A stretch of DNA of 64,000 bases from Candidatus Reconcilbacillus cellulovorans (GCA_002507565.1 MOXJ01000002.1:62001-126000), one strand, 5' to 3'. Counted from the stretch's first letter, positions 18,193-27,490 are shown. The notes: a model not told the origin generated them from the letters alone. Numbers and translations: made by a program.

Positions 18193-18223
18193 GGGCATCG
18201 CCTCCCGTTAAGGAAGGATGCCC
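18193..18223 (-). promoter_or_regulatory. Hairpin enclosing the ribosome binding site of the 3D gene
   Basis: On the mRNA GGGCATC (18223-18217) pairs with GATGCCC (18199-18193), and inside it CTTCC pairs with GGGAG of the ribosome binding site. About 12 base pairs therefore cover the GGGAGG lying 12 nt before the ATG. A TATAAT (18241-18236) just upstream is a likely -10 element, without a clear -35. Confidence 0.45.
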
Positions 18224-18245
18224 ATCATTCCCAAAATTATACGTT

Positions 18246-20192
18246 TCACCCGAGCGGACGATCGCCGATTTCCTCCCGGATCATCGCGATCAGTTCGCCG
18301 ATCGATTTGGCGCCGAGATCTCCCTCGCCGCGCCTGCGGACGGAGACCGTGCCGTTTTGCCGCTCTTGGGTGCCGACGACGATCATATACGGAATCTTTT
18401 CCAACTGCGCTTCACGGATGCGGTAGCCGAGTTTTTCGTTGCGCAGGTCGGCTTCCGCACGGATGCCCGCCTCCCGCAAATCGGCGGTCACGCGCTCCGC
18501 ATACGCGCCGTCGTGTTCCGGCGAAACCGGCAGCACGCGCGCCTGGACGGGCGAAAGCCACGTCGGCAGCGCGCCGGCGTAATGCTCAAGCAGAAACGCC
18601 GTCATCCGCTCCATCGTGCTGATGATGCTGCGATGGATGACAACCGGACGATGCTTTTTGCCGTCTTCCCCGACGTACTCCAGACCGAACCGCTCCGGCA
18701 GCAGAAAATCGAGCTGCGCCGTCGACAGCGTTTCTTCCTTTTTAAGCGCCGTACGGATCTGCACGTCGAGCTTCGGGCCGTAAAACGCCGCTTCGCCTTC
18801 CGCCTCGTAAAACGGCAGGCCGAGCTCCTCGACGACTTCCCGCAACATGCGCTGCGACATCTCCCACATCGCGTCGTCGGGGTAATATTTCTCGCGGTCG
18901 TTCGGATCACGGTACGACAGCCGGAATCGGTAGTCCGTAATTCCGAAATCCTTGTAAACTTCCAGAATCAGCTGAACGACGCGCGCAAACTCTTCCTTGA
19001 TCTGATCCGGACGGCAGAAAATATGGGCGTCGTTCAGCGTCATCGCACGGACGCGGTGCAGCCCCGTCAGCGCTCCGGACATCTCGTACCGATGCATCGT
19101 ACCGAGCTCGGCGATGCGTAAGGGGAGATCGCGGTAACTGCGCAGCTCGCTCTTGTACACCATCATATGGTGCGGACAATTCATCGGCCGCAGCACCAGC
19201 TCTTCGTTGTCGAGCGACATCGTCGGAAACATATTTTCATGGTAATGATCCCAATGGCCGGACGTCTTGTACAATTCGACGCTGGCGAGCACCGGCGTGT
19301 AGACGTGCAGGTAGCCGAGCTTTTCCTCCCGGTCGACGATATAGCGCTCCATGATGCGCCGCAGCTTGGCGCCCCGCGGCAGCCAGAGCGGCAAGCCTTG
19401 TCCGACTTCTTTGGAAAACGTAAAAATTTTCAGATCCCTGCCGAGCCGGCGATGGTCGCGTTTTTTCGCTTCTTCCAGCAGCCGCAAATATTCCTCCAGC
19501 TCCTCTCGCCGCGCAAACGCCGTGCCGTAAATGCGCTGTAGCATCTTGTTGCGCGAATCGCCGCGCCAATACGCCCCCGCCACGCTGAGCAGCTTGAACG
19601 CCCGGATTTTTCCCGTCGACGGCACGTGCGGCCCCCGACACAGGTCGAAAAACTCGCCCTGCTCGTAAATCGAGATCGTCTCGCCTTCGGGAATGTCGTC
19701 GATCAACTCGAGCTTCAGCGGATCACCGGCTTCCCGGTAGAGCCGGATCGCCTCGTCGCGCGACACTTCCTTTCGGACGACGGGCAAATTTTCCTCGACA
19801 ATCCTGGCCATTTCGCGTTCGATCGCTTCCAGGTCCTCGGAAGAAATCGGCCGATCGACGTCGATATCGTAATAAAAACCGTCCTCGATGACCGGTCCGA
19901 CGCCGAGCCGGACGTTCTCCGGCCCAAATAAGCGTTTGACCGCCTGCGCCGTCAAGTGGGCCGCGCTGTGCCGCAGCACCGCCAACCCTTCGGGCGTATC
20001 GGCCGTCAAAATGCGCACCGACGCGTCGCGATCGAGCCGGTGGGACAGATCGACGAGCCGGCCGTCGACGACGGCGGCGACGGCGTCTTTCGCCAGCTTC
20101 CGGCCGATCGCCTCGGCGACCTCGGCCGCCGTGACGCCCGCTTCGAACTCCCGGCTCGAGCCGTCCGGCAACGTCACGCGTATGTTCGTCAC
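18246..20192 (-). CDS. thrS: Threonine--tRNA ligase
   Basis: A 648-residue class II aminoacyl-tRNA synthetase of normal length: TGS domain (residues 1-62), editing domain (about 70-230) with the HSAAH motif ([16 protein letters not shown]), catalytic core (about 245-540) with zinc ligands in MNCPHHMM and motif 2 [15 protein letters not shown], and a C-terminal anticodon-binding domain. The start is GTG at 20192, preceded by AAGGAGG. It lies downstream of ytxC, as in B. subtilis. Regulation is unusual: the leader has an embedded promoter and a strong terminator but no recognisable T-box (see leader entry). Confidence 0.97.
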   Translation of the reverse strand: MTNIRVTLPDGSSREFEAGVTAAEVAEAIGRKLAKDAVAAVVDGRLVDLSHRLDRDASVRILTADTPEGLAVLRHSAAHLTAQAVKRLFGPENVRLGVGPVIEDGFYYDIDVDRPISSEDLEAIEREMARIVEENLPVVRKEVSRDEAIRLYREAGDPLKLELIDDIPEGETISIYEQGEFFDLCRGPHVPSTGKIRAFKLLSVAGAYWRGDSRNKMLQRIYGTAFARREELEEYLRLLEEAKKRDHRRLGRDLKIFTFSKEVGQGLPLWLPRGAKLRRIMERYIVDREEKLGYLHVYTPVLASVELYKTSGHWDHYHENMFPTMSLDNEELVLRPMNCPHHMMVYKSELRSYRDLPLRIAELGTMHRYEMSGALTGLHRVRAMTLNDAHIFCRPDQIKEEFARVVQLILEVYKDFGITDYRFRLSYRDPNDREKYYPDDAMWEMSQRMLREVVEELGLPFYEAEGEAAFYGPKLDVQIRTALKKEETLSTAQLDFLLPERFGLEYVGEDGKKHRPVVIHRSIISTMERMTAFLLEHYAGALPTWLSPVQARVLPVSPEHDGAYAERVTADLREAGIRAEADLRNEKLGYRIREAQLEKIPYMIVVGTQERQNGTVSVRRRGEGDLGAKSIGELIAMIREEIGDRPLG

Positions 20193-20216
20193 CCCGCATG
20201 CCTCCTTCCGGAAAAA

Positions 20217-20250
20217 CCGAAAAAGCCCGTCCCTTTCCCCAGGGACGGGC
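20217..20250 (-). terminator. Strong intrinsic terminator between ytxC and thrS
   Basis: A perfect 10-bp stem (arms 20225-20234 and 20241-20250, GCCCGTCCCT and AGGGACGGGC on the mRNA) with a 6-base loop, followed by TTTTT and then CGGTTTTT. It starts at the base after the ytxC stop and ends about 30 bases before the thrS start. It can terminate ytxC, but it also lies between the predicted thrS promoter and thrS. Confidence 0.88.
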
Positions 20251-21300
20251 CTATGTCGATCCTCGTCCGCGCCCGCGTTTCTTCGCCTTCCGCGGCGCGC
20301 CGTCCGGGCTTCCGCTCTCCGAAATTATACCGGAAAACGGCGTGTTGTCAAGCGGGCACCCGCCGCACCATTCGACGCGGGATCCGAATACGTGGTGAAT
20401 CGTCCTGAGCAGCGTCTCGTCCGAGGAGTCTTCGTCCCAGAACACAAGCTCCGGCTTCGACCAGTCCGGTTTCGGTACGTGAATGCGAATCTTTTCCGGA
20501 GATACTTCCATCAGCGTGCTGACCAACCTGTCCTGAACGCCGACAAACCGCAAATCTTCTTCGTCTGAATCGTCCTGCCCGACGCCCCCGCTGGGCTTCG
20601 CCTCGGGTCGCCCGCCGGCATCGCCCCCAGCGTCGACTGCGCGGACGACCGAAAGCGCCGGGCGTCCGGCTTTCGGCTTGATCGGCGCGCCTTTTTTGTC
20701 GACCAGCACGAACTCGCCGTTTTCCAGCCGGAACAAATGGACGAGCGGCGTCCGCGGCGGGCGCAAAAACATAATCAATTTCAGTGCGGTAATGAAATCA
20801 TGGTACATTTTATACGCCTGGTAATGCTCCCATCCGTTCAGCACGGCCGTAAACACGTCGGTCATGTAATCGCGGAGGCGGAAGACGAGAAAACCTTCCA
20901 TCTGCATCTTTCGCTCCTCGCCGAGATACGTTCTCGCCACCCGACCGATCTCTTCCCTACGCCCCGGGCGAAGCCTGTCCAGCGCCCGTTTGCAAAACGC
21001 CATCACCGTCTCGACGTTGAACGCGTCGACGCTGCCGCCGCGTTCGCTTCTCAACGCATCCCGCAGCAGTACCGGTTCCAGATCGCAAACGATGAAGTCG
21101 GTCAAACATTCGGCGATTTCGTCGAGCAACACGTCGTCCAACGGTTTTCGGCCGCTCAGCGCGACCGTCTCGTCGCCGTCTTTTTTCCGCCGCCACTGCA
21201 CGCGGAACTCGCCGTCGGCAAACCGACTTTCCAGCCGATCGCGCAAGCCGTTGAGATGCCCCCAGGCGACTCCCCGGGCGGTCACGCTGAGCAACCGCAT
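20251..21300 (-). CDS. ytxC: YtxC-family sporulation-associated protein
   Basis: A 349-residue protein matching the YtxC family: [26 protein letters not shown] and the conserved segment [17 protein letters not shown], ending in a Cys-rich [10 protein letters not shown] motif. B. subtilis YtxC is about 280 residues; this copy has a central linker of about 50 residues ([20 protein letters not shown] region) and a basic C-terminal tail ([10 protein letters not shown]). The tail region doubles as the thrS promoter. Placement before thrS is conserved. The biochemical role is unknown. Confidence 0.88.
   Translation of the reverse strand: MRLLSVTARGVAWGHLNGLRDRLESRFADGEFRVQWRRKKDGDETVALSGRKPLDDVLLDEIAECLTDFIVCDLEPVLLRDALRSERGGSVDAFNVETVMAFCKRALDRLRPGRREEIGRVARTYLGEERKMQMEGFLVFRLRDYMTDVFTAVLNGWEHYQAYKMYHDFITALKLIMFLRPPRTPLVHLFRLENGEFVLVDKKGAPIKPKAGRPALSVVRAVDAGGDAGGRPEAKPSGGVGQDDSDEEDLRFVGVQDRLVSTLMEVSPEKIRIHVPKPDWSKPELVFWDEDSSDETLLRTIHHVFGSRVEWCGGCPLDNTPFSGIISESGSPDGAPRKAKKRGRGRGST
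20325..20352 (-). promoter_or_regulatory. Near-consensus promoter inside the 3' end of ytxC, driving thrS
   Basis: On the minus strand TTGACA and TATAAT, both perfect hexamers, are separated by 16 bases within the last codons of ytxC. Transcription would start near 20318, giving thrS a leader of about 125 nt that contains the intrinsic terminator at 20217-20250. Confidence 0.75.
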
Positions 21301-21368
21301 CCTCCCAACTCCCCGCCAAAACGTTCTCCTTCAACGGCGGCCGTAACCACGAAAAATTCCGCTGCGAT

Positions 21369-22517
21369 TTAGTATATGTCGGCATTGTCCGCGTATGCAA
21401 AATCGCGTTCAATCGGCGTATGTTCGTCGAACACCCGCAAAATTTCGTACCGCGTGTTGCGCTGTGCGGGGATTTTACCGGCTTCCCGGATGAGACGGAC
21501 GATCAGTTCGATGTTGACCTTGTACGTCGTGCCGGCGGCCGATACGACGTTTTCCTCCATCATCGTGCTGCCGAAATCGTTGCAGCCGTAATGCAGCGAC
21601 AGTTTGCCGACTTCCGGCCCCATCGTCACCCAGGAAGTTTGGAAGTTTGGAATGTTATCCAGCATGAGGCGTGCGATCGCCAGCGTCTTCAGGTATTCCT
21701 CAGGACCGAGCCGCGGCCGCGGCAGACGTGTGTTGTCGGGCTGAAACGTCCAGACGATGAACGCGAGAAACCCCGCCGACGGATATCGGTTGCGGATGCA
21801 CTCGTCCTGCGCCTCGCGCAGCCGCAGAAGGTGCAGCACGCGCTCCTCGTTCGTCTCGCCGAAACCGATCACCATCGTCGCCGTCGTGTTGAGCCCGACG
21901 CGGTGCGCCGTTTTCATCGTCTCGATCCAGTCTTTCCACGAGCCCTTGCGGCGGCTGATGCGCATGCGCGTGCGGTCGTCGAGAATTTCGGCGCCGGCGC
22001 CGGGCAGCGAATCAAGCCCCGCCTCCTTCAGCTGCCGGATCGTCTCCTCGAGCGACAACCCGGACAATTCCGACATACGCCGGATTTCCGACACCGAGAA
22101 CGAATGCATCGTGATGCCGGGAAACCGCCGCTTGATCTCCCGCAACAAGTCCAAATAATACGAAAACGGCAGGTCGGGATTGACGCCGCCCTGCATCAGG
22201 ATCTCCGTACCGCCGACGTCGACGGTCTCCTGGATTTTGCGGAAAATAACCTCGTTCGGCAGCACGTACCCCTCTTTTGAGCCCGGCGGCCGGTAAAACG
22301 CGCAAAACCTGCAATGCACGTCGCAAACGTTCGTATAATTGATGTTGCGGCCGACGACGAACGTCGCGATCGGTTCGGGATGAAGCTGCAACATCCGCTT
22401 GTTGGCGGCGTGCCCGATCTTTTCAATCTCGTCCGACTCAAACAGCGCCAGGCCGTCTTCCAGGCCGAGGCGTTCTCCGGCCAGCGCCCGGTCGAGAATG
22501 GCGTCGATGCGGCTCAT
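21369..22517 (-). CDS. mqnC: Cyclic dehypoxanthinyl futalosine synthase
   Basis: A 382-residue radical SAM enzyme of the futalosine route to menaquinone. The 4Fe-4S cysteines are Cys65, Cys69 and Cys72 (CDVHCRFC), followed by AFYRPPGSKEGYVL, which marks MqnC rather than MqnE. The C-terminal half carries FQTSWVTMGPEVGKLSLHYG and NDFGSTMMEENVVSAAG, also MqnC-specific. The ATG at 22517 follows GGGGGAGGG. No other mqn gene lies in the window, so the pathway genes are dispersed. Confidence 0.95.
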   Translation of the reverse strand: MSRIDAILDRALAGERLGLEDGLALFESDEIEKIGHAANKRMLQLHPEPIATFVVGRNINYTNVCDVHCRFCAFYRPPGSKEGYVLPNEVIFRKIQETVDVGGTEILMQGGVNPDLPFSYYLDLLREIKRRFPGITMHSFSVSEIRRMSELSGLSLEETIRQLKEAGLDSLPGAGAEILDDRTRMRISRRKGSWKDWIETMKTAHRVGLNTTATMVIGFGETNEERVLHLLRLREAQDECIRNRYPSAGFLAFIVWTFQPDNTRLPRPRLGPEEYLKTLAIARLMLDNIPNFQTSWVTMGPEVGKLSLHYGCNDFGSTMMEENVVSAAGTTYKVNIELIVRLIREAGKIPAQRNTRYEILRVFDEHTPIERDFAYADNADIY

Positions 22518-22610
22518 CGGATTTTCCCTCCCCCGCCTCGATCGTATCACATCCCGCGCCGGAACGCATCCCGAAACGACCAGTCGCGGCGCGGACGGAC
22601 CGCACGCCGC

Positions 22611-23774
22611 TCACCGCGCGCCGTCGACTTCGGCTCGTGCCTTTTCGAACGCCTGCGACAAGTCCGCGATCAAATCCTCCACATGCTCGATACCCGCCGA
22701 CAGTCGCAAAAGCCGGTCGTCGACGCCAACGCGCCGCCGGATTTCCTCCGGAATGTCGGCATGCGTCTGCACGGCCGGGTACGTCATCAGCGACTCGACG
22801 CCGCCCAGGCTTTCCGCGAACGCGATCAGCCGGATATGGCGCAAAATTGGCTCCACATACCGCGCATCCGTCACCTTAAACGAAAAAATGCCCGTATTTC
22901 CGGACGACTGCGATTTCTGGATCTCATACCCGGGGTGGTCCGGCAATCCCGGATAGTAAACCCGCTCCACCATCGGATGCGACCGCAAAAACTCGGCCAA
23001 CCTCGTCGCGTTGTACTGATGACGCTCCATTCGCACGGCAAGCGTCTTCATCCCGCGCATGAGCAACCAGCTGTCCTGCGCGCCGAGCACCGCGCCGATC
23101 GAATTGTGCAGAAACGCCATCCGCTCCGACAGCTCTTTGCCCTTCGTCACGATCAGCCCGGCGAGTACGTCGTTGTGGCCGCCCAAATATTTCGTCGCGC
23201 TGTGGATGACGATGTCCGCGCCCAGCTCGATCGGCCGCTGGAAAAACGGCGTCAAAAGCGTATTGTCGACGATCGTCAGAAGCCCGTGCTTCTTCGCCCA
23301 CGCCGACACCTTGCGCAGATCGGTGATCATCATAAGCGGATTCGTCGGCGTCTCCACCAGCACAGCTTTCGTCTCCGCGCGTCGGTTCGCCTCCAGCGCG
23401 TCGAGATCGTTCGTGTCCACATACGTTGCGCTCAACCCGAACCGGCTCATCACCTGTTCCAGCAACCGGTACGTCCCGCCGTACAGATCAAGCGAAACAA
23501 GCAAATGGTCGCCCTGCGAAAACAGCGCGAAAATCGTCTGCAGCGCCGCCATGCCCGTGCTGCAGGCGAACCCGGCGTCGCCGGATTCCAGGTCGGCGAT
23601 CGCCGCCTCCAGCACCGCCCGCGTCGGGTTTTTCGTCCGCGAATAGTCGAACCCCGTGCTTTGCCCGAGCCGCGGATGGCGGAACGCCGTCGCGTTGTAG
23701 ATCGGGAAACTGACCGCCCCCGTCACCGGTTCGGCCTGCGAACCGATCTGCGCCAGCCGGCTCTCGATCCTCAT
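22611..23774 (-). CDS. metI: Cystathionine gamma-synthase / O-acetylhomoserine thiolyase (MetI-type)
   Basis: A 387-residue PLP enzyme of the Cys/Met metabolism family. The PLP lysine lies in HSATKYLGGHNDV, the aspartate in TIVDNTLLTPFFQRP, and the substrate loop in YSRTKNPTRAVLE. Residues such as AFAESLGGVESLMTYPA are typical of the gamma-synthase branch, and Bacillus MetI does both trans-sulfuration and direct sulfhydrylation. It starts 20 bp after metA, so it shares the SAM-riboswitch transcript and uses the O-acetylhomoserine made by MetA. Confidence 0.93.
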   Translation of the reverse strand: MRIESRLAQIGSQAEPVTGAVSFPIYNATAFRHPRLGQSTGFDYSRTKNPTRAVLEAAIADLESGDAGFACSTGMAALQTIFALFSQGDHLLVSLDLYGGTYRLLEQVMSRFGLSATYVDTNDLDALEANRRAETKAVLVETPTNPLMMITDLRKVSAWAKKHGLLTIVDNTLLTPFFQRPIELGADIVIHSATKYLGGHNDVLAGLIVTKGKELSERMAFLHNSIGAVLGAQDSWLLMRGMKTLAVRMERHQYNATRLAEFLRSHPMVERVYYPGLPDHPGYEIQKSQSSGNTGIFSFKVTDARYVEPILRHIRLIAFAESLGGVESLMTYPAVQTHADIPEEIRRRVGVDDRLLRLSAGIEHVEDLIADLSQAFEKARAEVDGAR

Positions 23775-23793
23775 CCCGCCTACTCCCTTCCCT

Positions 23794-24738
23794 TCACGAA
23801 TTCGACAACGTCATCCGGCGCCGCCGCGCCTCGTCGGGGTCGCCGGGCATTTCCTGGTAAACGTAGTAGTTCAGCCAGTTGGAAAACAGCAAATTCGCGT
23901 GCGCGCGCCAGACGACGATCGGCTTTCGAGTCGGATCGTCGTCGGGAAAATAGTTTTTCGGAACGGCGATGTCCAATCCTTTCGCCTTGTCGCGCTCGTA
24001 TTCCCACTGCAGCGTGCAGGCGTCGTATTCGGAATGGCCGGTCACGAAAATGTGCTTGCCGTCCTTCGTCGCCACGATGTAGACGCCCGCTTCCGGCGAT
24101 TCGGACAAAATCTCCAACTCCGGCACGCGCTCGATGTCTTCCCGACGGATCTCGGTGTGGCGGGACTGCGGCACGTAGAACACCTCGTCGAAACCGCGCA
24201 GCAGCTTCACGTTCGGCTTCGTCACGTAATGCGGGAAAACGCCGAACATTTTGGCCGGCAGCGGATATTTCGGAATGCCGAAATGGTGGTACAGCCCCGC
24301 CTGCGCGCCCCAGCAGATGTACAGCGTGCTCGTCACCACGTCATCGGCCCAGTCCATGATCTCCTGCAGCTCGCGCCAGTAATTGACTTCCTCGAACGGC
24401 ATATGCTCGACCGGAGCGCCGGTGATGATGAGACCGTCGAAACATTCGTCGCGGACGTCGTCGAACGTTTTATAAAACGCGGCGAGATGTTCCGCCGACG
24501 TGTTTTTCGACACGTGCGTCTTGGGATGAAGCAACACGACCTCGACTTGCAGCGGCGTATTGCCGAGCAGCCGCAAAAGCTGCGTCTCCGTCGTCTCCTT
24601 CGTCGGCATCAGGTTCAGAATCGCGATGCGCAAGGGGCGAATGTCCTGATGATAAGCCACCGTCTCGTCCATGACGAAAATGTTTTCGTTGACGAGCACT
24701 TCTTTGGCCGGCAAGTTGTCCGGAATTTTGATCGGCAT
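23794..24738 (-). CDS. metA: Homoserine O-acetyltransferase (MetA type)
   Basis: A 314-residue enzyme of the MetA family that activates homoserine for methionine synthesis. The acyl-enzyme nucleophile is Cys142 in ICWGAQAG. Residue 111 is Glu (GAPVEHM), the residue that makes B. cereus MetA use acetyl-CoA rather than succinyl-CoA, so acetyl transfer is predicted. The ATG at 24738 follows AAGGAGGGAAC; the frame is open further upstream but only through the riboswitch. It is the first gene of the metA-metI operon. Confidence 0.95.
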   Translation of the reverse strand: MPIKIPDNLPAKEVLVNENIFVMDETVAYHQDIRPLRIAILNLMPTKETTETQLLRLLGNTPLQVEVVLLHPKTHVSKNTSAEHLAAFYKTFDDVRDECFDGLIITGAPVEHMPFEEVNYWRELQEIMDWADDVVTSTLYICWGAQAGLYHHFGIPKYPLPAKMFGVFPHYVTKPNVKLLRGFDEVFYVPQSRHTEIRREDIERVPELEILSESPEAGVYIVATKDGKHIFVTGHSEYDACTLQWEYERDKAKGLDIAVPKNYFPDDDPTRKPIVVWRAHANLLFSNWLNYYVYQEMPGDPDEARRRRMTLSNS

Positions 24739-24811
24739 GTCGGTTCCCTCCTTGTCTCGCGAAAAACGGCTCACGTCGGGCGAACGGTGACCGGTTTCGC
24801 TCCCTTGTTCA

Positions 24812-24987
24812 TGAAAGAAAGCCTTCCTCGAACGAGAAAGGCTTCGGCCGTCGGCACACATCCTCTCTCATCTCTCAGAAGCGGCACGCTCCTGCAAGAT
24901 TTAGCACCGTGCGACGCCTTGCCAGGGCGGCGCCGGTTGCCGGGCTTCATCGGGCTAGTCCCTCCGCCTGCTCTCGATAAGAGTCTT
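24812..24987 (-). ncRNA. SAM (S-box) riboswitch of metA-metI
   Basis: The minus strand shows the conserved S-box core in order: CTTATCGAGAGCAGGCGGAG (from 24984), then GGACTAGCCCGATGAAGCCC, GGCAACCGG, and AGAGATGAGAGAGG closing helix P1 near 24862. A terminator hairpin follows (arms 24844-24833 and 24830-24819, AAGCCTTTCTCG and CGAGGAAGGCTT) with a U-rich tail. With SAM bound the terminator forms and metA-metI are switched off, as in other Bacillales. Confidence 0.96.
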
Positions 24988-25026
24988 GCGATGCGTCGTA
25001 TGCGGTTGTGGAAGACGTTGTAGTTA

Positions 25027-25055
25027 ATCGTATCGAAAAATCCGGGCAGCGTCAA
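25027..25055 (-). promoter_or_regulatory. Promoter of the metA-metI riboswitch transcript
   Basis: On the minus strand TTGACG (25055-25050) and TACGAT (25032-25027) are separated by exactly 17 bases, about 35 bp before the 5' helix of the riboswitch. Confidence 0.7.
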
Positions 25056-25140
25056 GGGGAAGATGCGTCGTCGGCAAAAACGCCAGCCCGAACCTCCGGT
25101 TTCGCGACGGAGATCGACTGGTTCAAGATGCGTTTGACCC

Positions 25141-25169
25141 TTGTTCGGCCGTCGCGATGGCGCTATACT
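25141..25169 (+). promoter_or_regulatory. Putative corA promoter
   Basis: TTGTTC (25141-25146) and TATACT (25164-25169) are 17 bases apart. The -35 is poor, the -10 good. Transcription from it would include the small ORF at 25210 before corA. Confidence 0.4.
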
Positions 25170-25209
25170 TAGGTTTGCGGACTTTTCCGTGAAAGGAGTG
25201 ACGGCGACG

Positions 25210-25314
25210 ATGGACGGCGACCGATCGTGCCGCCCCGAACAACCGGACCTTCGCGGGAACAGTCGGCTGCGGGCGCCGTCGATCGGACGGCCGTCCGCGC
25301 GTCCGGCGCCGTAA
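25210..25314 (+). CDS. 34-residue Pro/Arg-rich upstream ORF before corA
   Basis: ATG at 25210, preceded by AAAGGAGTGA at good spacing, opens a 34-codon frame starting MDGDRSCRPEQPDLRGN and ending in ARPAP. It holds six Pro and seven Arg and stops 65 nt before corA. Proline-rich leader ORFs control Mg2+ transporter transcripts in enterobacteria (mgtL, mgtP), and corL precedes Salmonella corA, so a leader-peptide role is plausible. The sequence itself resembles none of these, and the frame could be chance in GC-rich DNA. Confidence 0.45.
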   Translation: MDGDRSCRPEQPDLRGNSRLRAPSIGRPSARPAP

Positions 25315-25379
25315 AGGACGAACACCGGCCGTTTCCGCGGTTTTCATTTCCAAAACCCGGATTGAAGGAGCGAAACCCT

Positions 25380-26315
25380 ATGAAAATACGGCTGGTTCAA
25401 GACGGCGTTTTTTCCACTGTCGGACGCCTGGAAGACACGTTGACCCCGCCGGAGTACGGTTTTTATTGGATCGAGGCCGACATCGAGGACGTCCCCCAGT
25501 TGCAGCAGACGTTCAACCTCCACGAACTGGCGGTCGAAGATACGCTGTCCGAGGAGGAACAACGGCCGAAACTCGAAATTTACGACAACCACTATTTTAT
25601 CGTCATCAACAGCATCCGTTTCGACGACGAAGAAATTTATTTGCGGGCGCTTAACCTGTTTTTGTTCCAACATCTCATCATCACGGTAACGCGTCAAAAA
25701 ATCAACGAGCTGCGGACGATCAAACCGATTCTTCTTCAAGAAAAAGTAAATTCACCAGACTATTTCCTATATTATCTTGTTGACTTGGTTATTGACAATT
25801 ACTTTGTTGTAGGCGACCGCATTGAGGCGAAAATCGAAAAACTGGAAGAAGACATCGTGATTCACACGAAGAAATCGCACCTGAACGAAATCATCGGCCT
25901 GCGGAGCGAAATTTTGTGGCTCAAGAAAACGCTCGGACCGCAGCGCGAACTCGTCTGGGCGCTCAGCCGGAAAGACCTGAAGCTGATCCGCGAGCAGTTG
26001 CGCAAATATTTCGGCGACATTTACGAAAACGCCGTGAAAATATCCGAAACGTTCGACACGTTCCGCGACCTGATCGGCAACCTTCGGGAAGCGTATCAGC
26101 TGAACGTGGCCAACCGGGCGAACGAAATCATGCGCGTCTTTACGGCGATCACCACCATTTTCATGCCGCTGACGGTCATCACCGGCATCTACGGCATGAA
26201 TTTCGATCATATGCCGGAATTGCATATGAAATACGGCTACTATGCCGTGCTCGGCGTGATGGTTGCGGTCGCCCTGTCGTTGCTCTGGCTTTTCAAGAAA
26301 AAAGACTGGATCTGA
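25380..26315 (+). CDS. corA: CorA-family magnesium/divalent cation channel
   Basis: A 311-residue transporter with a large acidic N-terminal cytosolic domain, a long helix leading into two C-terminal transmembrane segments, and the selectivity motif YGMNFDHMPE after the first. The MPEL loop and the basic KKKDW terminus are typical of CorA pentamers. The ATG at 25380 follows GAAGGAG. A patch at about 25741-25815, encoding VNSPDYFLYYLVDLVIDNYF, is much AT-richer than its surroundings but stays in frame and in family. Confidence 0.95.
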   Translation: MKIRLVQDGVFSTVGRLEDTLTPPEYGFYWIEADIEDVPQLQQTFNLHELAVEDTLSEEEQRPKLEIYDNHYFIVINSIRFDDEEIYLRALNLFLFQHLIITVTRQKINELRTIKPILLQEKVNSPDYFLYYLVDLVIDNYFVVGDRIEAKIEKLEEDIVIHTKKSHLNEIIGLRSEILWLKKTLGPQRELVWALSRKDLKLIREQLRKYFGDIYENAVKISETFDTFRDLIGNLREAYQLNVANRANEIMRVFTAITTIFMPLTVITGIYGMNFDHMPELHMKYGYYAVLGVMVAVALSLLWLFKKKDWI

Positions 26316-26368
26316 CGGCCGCCGCTTCGCGCAATGATCCGGCAGCCAGACGGACAGGCGGCGGCCAT
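26316..26368. terminator. Possible bidirectional terminator between corA and the HRDC gene
   Basis: GGCCGCCGC directly after the corA stop and GCGGCGGCC about 35 bases later form a 9-bp stem in the convergent gap. No long T-run follows on either strand, so strength is uncertain. Confidence 0.35.
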
Positions 26369-26409
26369 CGGACCCGCTTTCTCGAAAAAATATTTCGTCG
26401 AACGGGTAC

Positions 26410-27402
26410 TTACGTGTCCTTCTTGTACCGACGGATGAACCGCAACAGCCGGAGCCTGTCGTACCATTCCCCAAGCGGTCGTCCCTTCAGTTCCGCGGCA
26501 GAATAAACCGATTCTAAAATCGGTTTTAGATAGCGGTCCCCGCATGCTTCCATCGTCTCTAAGATGCGTCGCCTCTCCGGCTCGGGCACCGCTTCCGCCA
26601 GTCTCTCGACGAGCGGATAGACGCGGAATCCCTCCCGCTCCATCGCCTCCATCGCCTCCAGCAACCGCCGCAGCGGTACGCCGAAACGTTCGAAGGCTTC
26701 CTCTTCTTTCTCCAGACGCAATCCCGCTTCGGCCGCCTCAAGGATTGATTCGCGCAACGCCTCGCGCCGAGAGCGCGCCTCCTCCGCCTTGCGCCGCCGT
26801 TCGTCGAGAAACGCCTGAACTTCCCCTTCGTCAACCAACCGTTCGACCCAATCGAGCGGAAAATCGGTCTGCCGGCGAAACTGGGACGTAATTTCCAAAA
26901 CTTCTTTGCCGTATTCCCGTACTTTTCGCGCCGAAAAGCCGGGCAACTGTCCGAGTTCGTCCTCGGTCTGCGGCAAAAACGCCGCCGCCGCTTCCAGCAT
27001 TCCATTGGTCGCCACCATAAACGCCGGTTTGCGTTCTTGTGCCGCACGTCCGCGCCTCCAAGCCTTCAACAGCCGCAGACACGACTCATTGCTATGTCTG
27101 GCCGCGTAAGAAAGCAAGACGGCTTCCCTCCGGTTCGGACCGCTCCTCCGCCCGAACCATTCTTCCGTCGCCGACACGAATCCGCGGCTTCGCATCGCGC
27201 GCATCCAGCCGCGTAACGATTCGGCCAGCTCTTCCGACGAATCGCCTTTGTAAATATCGGGAGACAATCCGTCCATCTCCGGCGATCCGCCGCTCCAACG
27301 CGCCTCCCATCTCCCGTCTTTCTTCCTCACCTCCAACCGTACGGTCGCGTCCGTCCCCGTTTCCTCCGGTTTCCTGTAAGTCGTGCAAAACAAGAGCTCC
27401 AC
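26410..27402 (-). CDS. HRDC-domain protein of unknown function
   Basis: A 330-residue soluble protein. Residues about 105-175 form an HRDC-like helical domain (LLKAWRRGRAAQERKPAFMV, LPQTEDELGQLPGFSARKVR), as found at the end of RecQ helicases and RNase D. The rest is a charged, largely helical region rich in Glu and Arg. No helicase or nuclease motif is present. HRDC domains bind nucleic acid, so a DNA or RNA role is likely but not defined. The start is GTG at 27402, preceded by AAGGAGG. Two intrinsic terminators lie upstream on its strand. Confidence 0.8.
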   Translation of the reverse strand: MELLFCTTYRKPEETGTDATVRLEVRKKDGRWEARWSGGSPEMDGLSPDIYKGDSSEELAESLRGWMRAMRSRGFVSATEEWFGRRSGPNRREAVLLSYAARHSNESCLRLLKAWRRGRAAQERKPAFMVATNGMLEAAAAFLPQTEDELGQLPGFSARKVREYGKEVLEITSQFRRQTDFPLDWVERLVDEGEVQAFLDERRRKAEEARSRREALRESILEAAEAGLRLEKEEEAFERFGVPLRRLLEAMEAMEREGFRVYPLVERLAEAVPEPERRRILETMEACGDRYLKPILESVYSAAELKGRPLGEWYDRLRLLRFIRRYKKDT

Positions 27403-27440
27403 GTCGCATCCTCCTTGCTTCGATTTGAATTTAGCTTGAT

Positions 27441-27490
27441 AAAAAAGGCAGCAAGAAAGCCTCTTGTCTCCAAGGTGCTTCCTTGCTGCC
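27441..27490 (-). terminator. Hairpin with GAGA tetraloop and U6 run upstream of the HRDC gene
   Basis: On the minus strand GGCAGCAAG (27490-27482) pairs with CTTGCTGCC (27455-27447). Inside, GAAGC pairs with GCTTT, and CTTG-GAGA-CAAG closes the loop, followed by TTTTTT (27446-27441). It lies 39 bp before the HRDC start, so it would act on any transcript entering that gene from upstream. Confidence 0.85.

Noticed and set aside
20193-20330. T-box riboswitch for thrS
   Set aside because: The leader is too short and no AGGGTGGNACCGCG-like sequence precedes the terminator. A covariance search would be needed to be certain.
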